A DNA stretch of 44,576 nucleotides, taken from CAZOVB01 sp046541415. GTDB taxonomy: Bacteria > Planctomycetota > Phycisphaerae > SM23-33. The notes under the pieces were generated by a model, which did not search any database, was not told the DNA's origin, and saw only the letters and a program-made list of their open reading frames with translations. The stretch lies in NCBI GenBank assembly GCA_046541415.1, contig JBKHDI010000024.1, forward strand, positions 1 to 44,576. The letters are read 5' to 3'. Both the position numbers and the translations under genes were made by a program. Shown one piece after another: positions 32,074 through 39,721 of this stretch. Numbering within the stretch: the first letter of the stretch is position 1; each line of letters opens with the position of its first letter.

Positions 32074-33942
32074 TCATTTGATAAAGCGCATTCTTCCCAC
32101 GTTGGGGACCAGGGAAATCCGAGGCAGCCCTGGGAGCCGGAACCCACTGGGCCAGTACACGAACATGGCCCGGCCGAGCAGGTTGTAGCGGGGCACGGTG
32201 CCGAGTTGATACTGCGGGTTTCCTTGCTCGTCGTAGAGGCGCAGGGTCGGCGAGGCCATCGTCCAACTCCGCCCGTCGTGGCTCTGCGGGCTGTTATCGC
32301 CCATGACGAAGAACTCATCGAGGTCGCTGGGGTTATCCGGGTCTCCCCGCAGCGTCAGCGGGTTGCCCGTAACGGCCCAGCCGGTATGGCGTCCCGGCTC
32401 GGACCACACACCTTGGCGTGTGATCAGCCGTTTTTTCATCCTGTTGTCGTCGGCCAGTCTGTGGGCGTAGCTGTAAAGCTGGTTGTGTCGTTTGTCTCCG
32501 CCGGAATCCAGCGGTTCCAGGTTGGCCGAGGTATAGTACACGTCGCGCATGAGCTTGAGGTGTCGCAGCTGGCAGGGTCCGGCTTCGGCGGTAATCCGCA
32601 CCGTCGGGGGCCTCTGGAACCAGTCCCGGCCCTTGGCGAGCCGTATCCGGGTCGTCTGGCTGACCTCTTCGCCTGCTGCTTGCTCGAGGTCTTGCCCCAG
32701 CTGGGAGGCCAGGTTCATCCGGCTGGAGAGCTCTTCGTGGTCGGCAGCGTACTGCTGGTCGGTGGTCTGCAGCAGGGCCTGGCCGTCGACCCAGACGGTC
32801 ACGCGGAAGTCGGCGTGGGTCAGTTCGAGGCGGCTGGGGCGGCCCGGGGAGATGTCGGCCTGCGCCTGGCCCCAGGTTTCCCACTGGGTAAACCCTTCCG
32901 GATACGTCCTTTCCCGATGCAGAAGCTGTACGCTGCCATCCGCGGAGAAGCGGGCCTGGAAGTGATGCTCGAAGCTCGACAGTTCCAGCCTGACGGTGCT
33001 TTCTGCCGATCCGGGCACGAAGGTTGTCGCCAGTTTCAGATCGCTGACGATGTCCCGTTCCAGTTCGATCCGGTCGGCATCACTGTCAGGGCGCGGGTTG
33101 TAGCCGTACCAGGGCAGGAAGGCAGTGGTTTTTCCGGTAAACGCCAGTACCGCCGGGTCGCCCTGACCGGAATAATGCAGGACGCGACCGGCCTGGCTGG
33201 CCGACCAGGCCGCAGCCTGATCATCCGAGGCAGGTGCGAACGTCGGCGGGCGGAGAGGTTCAAGATAGGCCAGGGGCGGCAGATCGATCTGGGCCCGGCT
33301 TCGGTTTTCCTCTGCCCGCCGCTGGTTCTCCTGGACGACCCATTGGTTGTACCTGCCGATCCACTCGGGGTCCGGGGGGTAGTCCGCGTTGTAGATGACC
33401 TGCCACATGGCCTCCTGGACGCGATGAGGCTTGCGGCGGATGCTGAAAGGCCCGCCCTGTTTGATGAAGATGTCGCCGTGGACGATCTCGATCGTCTCGC
33501 CGGGCAGGGCGATCAGGCGTTTGATGTAGTTTTCGTGGTTGTTCTGGGGGTTTTTGAAAACCACCACGTCCCACGGCTGGGGCGAAGAGAACTGGTACGG
33601 GTACTTCAGCACGAGCACCCGGTCTCCCGCCCGCAGCACGGCAGGCGGGCCGCCGAAGCTGTAGGAGTAATTGCAGTTCGGGCAGACGGCTCCGACGGGT
33701 ACGCCGACCGGTGCGCTGCTCTTGTCTTCCTTGCCATAGGCGTACTCGTAGGCGCAGGCGGGGCACTGGAGCCTGTAGTGCTCGCCGTAGAGGCGCTCGG
33801 CCATCGATCCGGTCGGGATCACGAACGCCTCGACCAGAAACGCCCGCAGTACGAAGGCCAGCACAATCGCCACGTAGATGCTCTCGATGGCGTCCCGGGC
33901 GACCTGGACTTCGGATACCGTGTTGTTGCTCTCTTCGGCCAT
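32074..33942 (-). CDS. lepB: Signal peptidase I with zinc-ribbon and large insertion
   Basis: A 622-residue type I signal peptidase, about twice the usual length. The start at 33942 (MAEESNN) fits the family; 33978 is an alternative, and neither has a clear ribosome site. A membrane anchor (about 20-41) precedes the catalytic S46 in PTGSMAERL and the general base K141 in NYIKRLIALPGE. The closing motif GDNSPQSHDGR lies at 548-558. Two insertions are unusual: C60-x-x-C63 with C87-x-x-C90, a zinc-ribbon between the Ser and Lys boxes, and about 350 residues (roughly 185-540) with a beta-sandwich look before the last motif. Large inserts of this sort fit Phycisphaerae. It would remove signal peptides, including those of the giant proteins here. 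Confidence 0.9.
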   Translation of the reverse strand: MAEESNNTVSEVQVARDAIESIYVAIVLAFVLRAFLVEAFVIPTGSMAERLYGEHYRLQCPACAYEYAYGKEDKSSAPVGVPVGAVCPNCNYSYSFGGPPAVLRAGDRVLVLKYPYQFSSPQPWDVVVFKNPQNNHENYIKRLIALPGETIEIVHGDIFIKQGGPFSIRRKPHRVQEAMWQVIYNADYPPDPEWIGRYNQWVVQENQRRAEENRSRAQIDLPPLAYLEPLRPPTFAPASDDQAAAWSASQAGRVLHYSGQGDPAVLAFTGKTTAFLPWYGYNPRPDSDADRIELERDIVSDLKLATTFVPGSAESTVRLELSSFEHHFQARFSADGSVQLLHRERTYPEGFTQWETWGQAQADISPGRPSRLELTHADFRVTVWVDGQALLQTTDQQYAADHEELSSRMNLASQLGQDLEQAAGEEVSQTTRIRLAKGRDWFQRPPTVRITAEAGPCQLRHLKLMRDVYYTSANLEPLDSGGDKRHNQLYSYAHRLADDNRMKKRLITRQGVWSEPGRHTGWAVTGNPLTLRGDPDNPSDLDEFFVMGDNSPQSHDGRSWTMASPTLRLYDEQGNPQYQLGTVPRYNLLGRAMFVYWPSGFRLPGLPRISLVPNVGRMRFIK

Positions 33943-34031
33943 GGTGAGGCTAAACGATAGGACGCGGGGGGCCTGCATGCAACCAAATCTCGCCCCGGCC
34001 GGGCTTTTCCTCCCTTGCCTGCCAGCGAGTG

Positions 34032-35864
34032 TTACCAGCCGGCCTGCAGGAGGGCCTTGTAGTGGCCTCCGGCGGCGAGCAGTTCGTCGTGGCTGCCGGA
34101 CTCCACCACCCGCCCTTGCTCCAGCACGATGATCAGGTCTGCCTTGCGGACGGTGCTCAGGCGGTGGGCGATGACGAAGGCCGTCCGACCCTCGATCAGG
34201 TGCTCCATCGACTCCTGCAGCAGACGCTCGGTCTTGTTGTCCAGGGCGCTGGTCGCTTCGTCGAGAATGATGATCCGGGGGTCTTTCAAGATCATCCGCG
34301 CAATGGCCAGTCGCTGGCGTTGGCCTCCGGAGAGCGTCACGCCCCGCTCGCCGACGTGGGTGTCGTAGCCGTCGGGAAGCTGCTCGATGAAGTCGTGGAT
34401 GTTCGCCTTGACCGCCGCTTCGATAATCTCCTCCCGCGTCGCCTCAGGGCGCGAAAAGGCGATGTTCTGCTCGATGGTCCCGAAAAACAGGAAGGTCTCC
34501 TGGAAGACGATGCCGATCGCGTCGCGAAGGGCCTCCATCTTCAGGTCCTCCAGGCGATGGCCGTCGATCCGGACCGTCCCTGCCGTCGGATCGTAGAACC
34601 GCGGAACCAGCGAGACCAGCGTGCTCTTGCCGCTGCCGGTCGAGCCGACAATCGCCACGTGCTGCCCCGCAGCGACGTCCAGGTCGATCTGCTCCAGCAC
34701 GAGCGGGCCGTCGGGTTGGTAGGCGAAACTGACGTCCTCGAAGGTTACCCGTCCCTGCTCCAGGGGCAGGTACTGGGCCTGGGGGGCGTTGGTGATGTCC
34801 GGCTCGACGTCGAGGAACTCGAAGACGCGTTCGGTCGAGGCCAGCCCGCGCTGGATGGTGTCGTAGGCGGCCATCAACTGGTTGATCGGCTGGAACAGCA
34901 GCGTCATCAGCGGCAGGAAGCTCAAAACCATCCCCGCGGTGACGTTGCCCGTGCCGGTGGCGATGAGGATTCCCCCGGCCGAGCCGGCCAGGATCATCGC
35001 AAGGTCCTTGCTGCCGTAGAGCATCTGGTGGTTCAGGCTGAAGATCCGCATCGTGTCGTTGACCGTCTGGAGGTACTCGCGGTTGACCCGGGCAACGTCT
35101 TCCGCGGCAGAGGCTTCCTGCCCGAACGCCTTGATCTCCCGGATGCCGGATACCTGCTCCTGCACCGCAGCCGAGACTTTCGCCTGCTGATGGCGCTGCT
35201 GGCGGTAGAGGGGCCGGAGTTGATAGCGGATTCGTCGGGAGGCATGGACGATCACCGGCAGGGGGATCAGGCAGAAGGCCAGCAGCAGCGGGCTCATCAG
35301 CAGCATGAGGATCGGCGCGAGGATCAGGTGCATCAGTCCGTAGGCAAGGCCGAAGGTGGTCTTGATCATCTGCTGCATCTGCATTACGTCGCCGACGGCG
35401 CGGCTGATGATACTGCCTGTCTGCTCGCGGTGGAAATACGACAGCGACAGCTTGTGGAGGTGATGGATAATGTGCGTCTTGAGGTCCAGCAGCAGACGCT
35501 GGGTCACCCGCGTGCCCAGCCGCCACATGACCACGCCGATGGCATTGGCGCCGACGATGATCAGCGTCAGGCCGAAAAAGTAGACCAGCGTCCAGGTCAC
35601 CTTCTCCGACGGCGTGTCGATGACCCCGGTGGTGTCGACGGCAAAGCCGAAGAGACTGACCGGCTTGGGGACGATGACCATGTCGTAGAGATACCGCAGC
35701 GACCAGGCCGGCAGGAGGTTGAGCATCGAGTTGAGAAAGTACAGGAGGTACACGTTGCGCAGGGGGACCTTGTAGGGCTTCATGTACTTGAAGAAGCGGC
35801 GGGCCAGACCCTTGCGCGGGCGATTGTAGAGGCTGTTCTCGTCGGGAGGCGTGGGGGGAGTCAT
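34032..35864 (-). CDS. MsbA-like ABC exporter (membrane and ATPase domains fused)
   Basis: A 610-residue half-transporter with six predicted membrane helices in residues about 35-330. The ATPase domain has Walker A GSTGSGKS (407-414), FQETFLFFGTIEQNI, signature LSGGQRQR (511-518), Walker B IIILDEATSALD (531-542) and the AHRLSTV H-loop. The layout is that of MsbA and related lipid or drug exporters. Together with lptB nearby, a lipid A flippase role is plausible, but the family is broad. AAGGA precedes the start. The gene ends 90 bp before lepB. Confidence 0.87.
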   Translation of the reverse strand: MTPPTPPDENSLYNRPRKGLARRFFKYMKPYKVPLRNVYLLYFLNSMLNLLPAWSLRYLYDMVIVPKPVSLFGFAVDTTGVIDTPSEKVTWTLVYFFGLTLIIVGANAIGVVMWRLGTRVTQRLLLDLKTHIIHHLHKLSLSYFHREQTGSIISRAVGDVMQMQQMIKTTFGLAYGLMHLILAPILMLLMSPLLLAFCLIPLPVIVHASRRIRYQLRPLYRQQRHQQAKVSAAVQEQVSGIREIKAFGQEASAAEDVARVNREYLQTVNDTMRIFSLNHQMLYGSKDLAMILAGSAGGILIATGTGNVTAGMVLSFLPLMTLLFQPINQLMAAYDTIQRGLASTERVFEFLDVEPDITNAPQAQYLPLEQGRVTFEDVSFAYQPDGPLVLEQIDLDVAAGQHVAIVGSTGSGKSTLVSLVPRFYDPTAGTVRIDGHRLEDLKMEALRDAIGIVFQETFLFFGTIEQNIAFSRPEATREEIIEAAVKANIHDFIEQLPDGYDTHVGERGVTLSGGQRQRLAIARMILKDPRIIILDEATSALDNKTERLLQESMEHLIEGRTAFVIAHRLSTVRKADLIIVLEQGRVVESGSHDELLAAGGHYKALLQAGW

Positions 35865-35952
35865 GATTCCTTTTTGCCCCCTGCCGCCAGTGCTGTCAAG
35901 CGGGCATGTGCGATATGTCTACCGTTGCCTGCTGCAAAAACCGGCCCCGGCG

Positions 35953-35981
35953 AGGCTATGCTGTCTTGTAGGCCACGGCAA
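35953..35981 (-). promoter_or_regulatory. Possible promoter of the ABC exporter gene
   Basis: On the minus strand TTGCCG (35976-35981) and TAGCCT (35953-35958) are spaced 17 bp and lie about 90 bp before the exporter start. The -10 match is weak (3 of 6), so this is a low-confidence call. Confidence 0.25.
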
Positions 35982-36002
35982 CTCTTACCGAATCTTTGCG
36001 CC

Positions 36003-36283
36003 ATGATGGAATTGATACGCAGTGAGCAGCGTTACGACGTGGTGGTCGTCGGGCGAGGGGCCTGGGGATCGATGGCCGCCATCGCCGCCGCCCGCTCCGG
36101 GGCCCGGACACTGGTCATCGAGCAATACGGTTTCCTCGGCGGGACCCTGACCGCCATGGGCGTCTGGCCTCGCCCGCGACCGGGGAGAGGTCTCGGTCAA
36201 CCGCGAGTTCGTCCTGCTCTTCGAGGTCCTCGACGATCCCCAACAAATACATCTTCGGCCGTCAGGCCAAGGCCGAGGAGTAA
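36003..36283 (+). pseudogene. Scrambled remnant: FAD oxidoreductase N-terminus joined to another C-terminus
   Basis: The first part encodes YDVVVVGRGAWGSMAAIAAA and EQYGFLGGTLTAMGV, the nucleotide-binding start of an FAD-dependent oxidoreductase (PF12831 type). The match stops after about 55 residues. From about 36175 another frame (+1) reads RDRGEVSVNREFVLLFEVLDDP. If one C is removed from CCCC at 36238-36241, this continues NKYIFGRQAKAEE to a TAA at 36281. So the tail of a second, unidentified protein is fused to the head of the first, and it has a one-base insertion. Neither piece can be functional. The remnant lies just before the carbohydrate cluster. Confidence 0.6.
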
Positions 36284-36397
36284 GACCTCGACTCCCGTTC
36301 TTCTCTCCAGCGCCGTGGCATGTCATGGGGCTTGACCTCCCGGCTGACAGCGGAGATGATGCGTGGCACAAAACTGCAACGATGGGAGAAAAACAGG

Positions 36398-37423
36398 ATG
36401 CGGCTGCAGCGATTCGACGGAAACCCGATCCTCTCACCCAAGCCCGACAGCTGGTGGCAGTGTGCGGTGACGGCCAACCCCGGAGCCTGGTACGACGAGG
36501 CCTCGAAAACAGTGACCATGCTCTACCGGGCCTCGGCGGCCGACGTGGAACACAAGGTGTATCTGGGACGGGCGGTCTCGGGCGATGGATTTCACTTCGA
36601 CCGGGCGTCCGACGAACCGGCTGTCTGCCCGTCCGACGGCTTCGACGGCGGGTGCGTCGAGGACCCGCGGATCGTCAAGTTCGGCGAGTGGTACTTCATC
36701 GTCTACGCGTCGCGTCCCTTCCCGGCCGGGCAATACTGGCTCAAGACGCCCAACGAACAGTGGAAACCTCCGTTTGCCAGCAAAGACTGGCCGCTCTGCA
36801 TGCGCGAGAGCCTCAGCTCCTCCGGGCTGCTGCTGACGCGGGATTTCAAGACCTACTACCGCGGCGGGCGGATCACCCACCCCATGCTCGATGACCGGGA
36901 TGCGATCCTGTTTCCCGAGAGAATCGGCGGGAAGTTCGCCATGCTCCACCGCCCGATGAACTGGGTCGGCCAGGGCTACCCGTCGCAGACTCCTTCGATG
37001 TGGCTGATGCTTTCCGACGACGTGCACCACTGGGACTACAGCCGCTCGAAGTTCGTCGCCAAGGCCCGGTTCGACTGGGAGAAGAAGATCGGCGGCTCGA
37101 CGCCCCCGCTGAAAACCGACCGCGGCTGGCTGACCATATACCACGCCGTCGGGCCCGACCTGCACTACCGCCTCGGCGTGATGATGCTCGACGCCGATGA
37201 GCCCTGGAAGGTCACGCACCGCGCGCCGGACTGGATCCTCCAGCCCGAGCAGTGGTACGAGCTGGAAGGCTTCTACAAGGGCTGCATTTTCCCGTGCGGC
37301 AACGTGGTAATCGACGGGACGCTGTTCGTATACTACGGCGCAGCCGACCGTCACGTTGGTGTGGCGACGGCCGATTTCTCCGAGCTGACCGACTGGCTCT
37401 GCCGGTTCCCCGTCGAGGAGTAA
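36398..37423 (+). CDS. GH130 family glycoside phosphorylase/hydrolase
   Basis: A 341-residue protein. The start at 36398 is set by GGGAGA (36384-36389) and by the family start MRLQRFDGNPIL. GH130 features: NPGAWYDE, the LYRA strand, GCVEDPRIVKFGEWYF with the acidic pair, HRPMN, WLMLSDD and the final blade with GHVG-like DRHVGVATADF. The fold is a five-bladed propeller. Family members phosphorolyse or hydrolyse beta-mannosides (such as mannosyl-glucose or mannosyl-GlcNAc). The phosphate-binding residues needed to tell a phosphorylase from a hydrolase cannot be judged here. No signal peptide, so a cytoplasmic enzyme. It is followed after four bases by a beta-helix protein, probably one operon. 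Confidence 0.87.
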   Translation: MRLQRFDGNPILSPKPDSWWQCAVTANPGAWYDEASKTVTMLYRASAADVEHKVYLGRAVSGDGFHFDRASDEPAVCPSDGFDGGCVEDPRIVKFGEWYFIVYASRPFPAGQYWLKTPNEQWKPPFASKDWPLCMRESLSSSGLLLTRDFKTYYRGGRITHPMLDDRDAILFPERIGGKFAMLHRPMNWVGQGYPSQTPSMWLMLSDDVHHWDYSRSKFVAKARFDWEKKIGGSTPPLKTDRGWLTIYHAVGPDLHYRLGVMMLDADEPWKVTHRAPDWILQPEQWYELEGFYKGCIFPCGNVVIDGTLFVYYGAADRHVGVATADFSELTDWLCRFPVEE

Positions 37424-37427
37424 ACCC

Positions 37428-39473
37428 ATGGCCAAAGCTGACCACCCGTATCGTCCCGCCTGGCCGGACAGCGAGATCCACGTCTGCCCGGCTGGGAAAG
37501 AAAAGTGGTCGGGCCGATTCGCCGAACCCAATGGCCACGACAGCGACGGGCCGCTGCCCTCGCTGGACTGGGCCCTGTCCAAGCTGGCGGATTCTCCGCC
37601 GGCTGAACCCGTTACCCTCTGGCTGGACGGCGGGACGTACTTCCTGGACCGGACGCTGGAGCTGACCGAGGAGACGCCGCTGGTGACCATCGCGGCCCGG
37701 CCGGGTCAGGACGTGACACTTTCGGGCGGACGGCGGATCGAGAACTTCCACGAGACCACCCGCAACGGCCTGCGGGCCTGGGTGGCCCAACTGCCCGAGG
37801 TGGCCGCGGGCCAGTGGTATTTCCGTTCGCTGTACGTCGACAACCAGCCCGCCCGCCGGACGCGCGTCCCGGCCGAGGGCACGTGGCGGATCGCGTCGGT
37901 CCCGGGTATGACCTTCGATGCCTTCATCGGCCCCAAGGCCGCCCATCACAAAGCGTTCTACCTCCAGCCGGACCAGTTGGGCGACTGGTCCAACGTGGAG
38001 GATATCGACGCGGTGGCCGTACACTACTGGCTGGAAGAGCGGATGGCCCTGGCGGCGATCGACCCGGCCAGCGGGCGGATCGACACGCAGGTCAAGCCCT
38101 GGTTCCCGCTGAAAGACGACGCCGCCGCCCGTTGCGCGCGAATCTGGTTCGAGAACGTCCCCGAGGCCCTGGAACGCCCGGGCCAGTGGTACCTCGATCG
38201 GGCCAGCGGAGAACTGACCTACCTGCCGACCGACGAGCAGGACCTGGAGACCACCGTGGTCATCGCCCCGGTGCTGGGCCAGCTGATCCGCATCGCAGGC
38301 CAACCCGGGCGGCCCGCGCGGGGCATCTTCCTGCAGGATCTGCGCCTGGCCCACTGCGACTGGACGCCGATTCCGGGGCGCGGCACGGACTCCCAGGCGG
38401 CCTACTCGGTGCCCGGCCTGGTCGAGATGAAACACGTCCGCCAGTGCGGGCTGCTGCGTTGCCGGTTCGGACCGGCCGGACCGTACGGCCTGGAGTTGGG
38501 CTTCGGGGCGCGGGGCAACCGCGTCGAGGGCTGTCGTTTCGAGCGCCTCGGAGCAGGGGGGATCAAACTCATCGGCCCGCCTGCCGGCAGCGACCCGGCT
38601 GACCGGGTCAGCCACAACATCGTCTCCGGCTGCGAGATCCACCACTGCACCGACGTTTTCCCCAGTGCAGTCGGTATCCTCGTCATCCACGCCGACAACA
38701 ACATCGTGCGCGGCAACCACATTCACCACCTGGAGTACAGCGGCATCAGTTGCGGTTGGACGTGGGGCTTCGGCGACTCGGCCACCTTCAATAACCGCAT
38801 CGCCGACAACCATATCCACCATCTCGGCACGGGGCTGCTCAACGACATGGGCGGGATCTACACCCTCGGCCAGCAGCCGGGCACGGTGATCTGCGGCAAC
38901 CATATCCACCACATCACGGCCGAGAACTACGGCGGCTGGGCCATCTACGCCGACGAGGGCTCGAGCTATGTCGTCATCGAGAACAACCTGCTGCACCATA
39001 CCTCCAGCGAGTGTTTCAACCTGCATTACGGCAAGGAGACGATCCTGCGCAACAACGTGCTGGCGTATTCCGGGCTGGGGGTGATCTCCATCAGCGCCGC
39101 CGGGGATTGGAACTCGCTGACAATCCAGCGGAACATCGTTCTTTCCGACGGAAAGCCCGTTCTGGTCGCCCGCGACGAGGACAGTCTCGCCCAGCGCGGC
39201 TTTGCCAGCGACCTCAACTGCTTCTGGGACACCGCAGGGGAGGTGACCGGCGGGGACGAGATGCGCGACGAGATGTCGCAGGTCACCTGGAAGCGATACA
39301 CGCTGGCCCAGTTGCAGCAGATGGGCTACGACATCCACAGCCTCGCGGCCGATCCGGTTTTCGCCGACCCGGCCAACGGCGACTTCCATCTCCCTGCCGA
39401 CAGCCCGGCTTTTGCGACCGGGTTTGCTGCCTTCACCGCCGCCGGCGTCCGGGTGGGATATCCCAACCAATAG
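37428..39473 (+). CDS. Right-handed beta-helix protein, GH141-like candidate
   Basis: A 681-residue protein. The N-terminus reads IHVCPAGKEKWSGRFAEPNG, then a 'WLDGGTYFLDRTLELTEE' strand-turn segment, typical of secreted pectin-active beta-helix enzymes. Residues about 380-560 hold the helix coils, with repeated N-x-I-H-H motifs (EIHHCTD, NHIHHLEYSGIS, NHIHHLGTG, NHIHHITAENYG, NLLHHTS). Similar architectures include GH141 and polysaccharide lyases; I cannot assign a reaction. There is no clear signal peptide, so either the enzyme is cytoplasmic, matching the GH130 partner, or a start is mis-set. It begins four bases after the GH130 stop, with GAGGAG inside that gene's end. Confidence 0.8.
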   Translation: MAKADHPYRPAWPDSEIHVCPAGKEKWSGRFAEPNGHDSDGPLPSLDWALSKLADSPPAEPVTLWLDGGTYFLDRTLELTEETPLVTIAARPGQDVTLSGGRRIENFHETTRNGLRAWVAQLPEVAAGQWYFRSLYVDNQPARRTRVPAEGTWRIASVPGMTFDAFIGPKAAHHKAFYLQPDQLGDWSNVEDIDAVAVHYWLEERMALAAIDPASGRIDTQVKPWFPLKDDAAARCARIWFENVPEALERPGQWYLDRASGELTYLPTDEQDLETTVVIAPVLGQLIRIAGQPGRPARGIFLQDLRLAHCDWTPIPGRGTDSQAAYSVPGLVEMKHVRQCGLLRCRFGPAGPYGLELGFGARGNRVEGCRFERLGAGGIKLIGPPAGSDPADRVSHNIVSGCEIHHCTDVFPSAVGILVIHADNNIVRGNHIHHLEYSGISCGWTWGFGDSATFNNRIADNHIHHLGTGLLNDMGGIYTLGQQPGTVICGNHIHHITAENYGGWAIYADEGSSYVVIENNLLHHTSSECFNLHYGKETILRNNVLAYSGLGVISISAAGDWNSLTIQRNIVLSDGKPVLVARDEDSLAQRGFASDLNCFWDTAGEVTGGDEMRDEMSQVTWKRYTLAQLQQMGYDIHSLAADPVFADPANGDFHLPADSPAFATGFAAFTAAGVRVGYPNQ

Positions 39474-39721
39474 CGACAGATTCTTCTGTTGTGGCTTGGC
39501 CAAGGCTCCTGCAGATGACCCGTTCACGCAGGTGGGGGCCGGTAAGGCATCCTGCTCGTCCCTGCCCTGGGCTGCCGGTGCGGCTCTCCGCGGCGGCGAT
39601 GGTTCGACGATTCAGGCAGAACCCGTCGCCGGTGATCCCGTTGTACCCAAGACCCTGCGGCCTGGCTGCGGGACGATACGGGACAGACAACGTGCAACCG
39701 AAACTCCAGGAAGGGCAAGAA

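Noticed and set aside
36284..36397. A start for the GH130 gene at 36320
   Set aside because: The upstream ATG has no ribosome site, and the family start MRLQRFDGNP follows GGGAGA at 36384.
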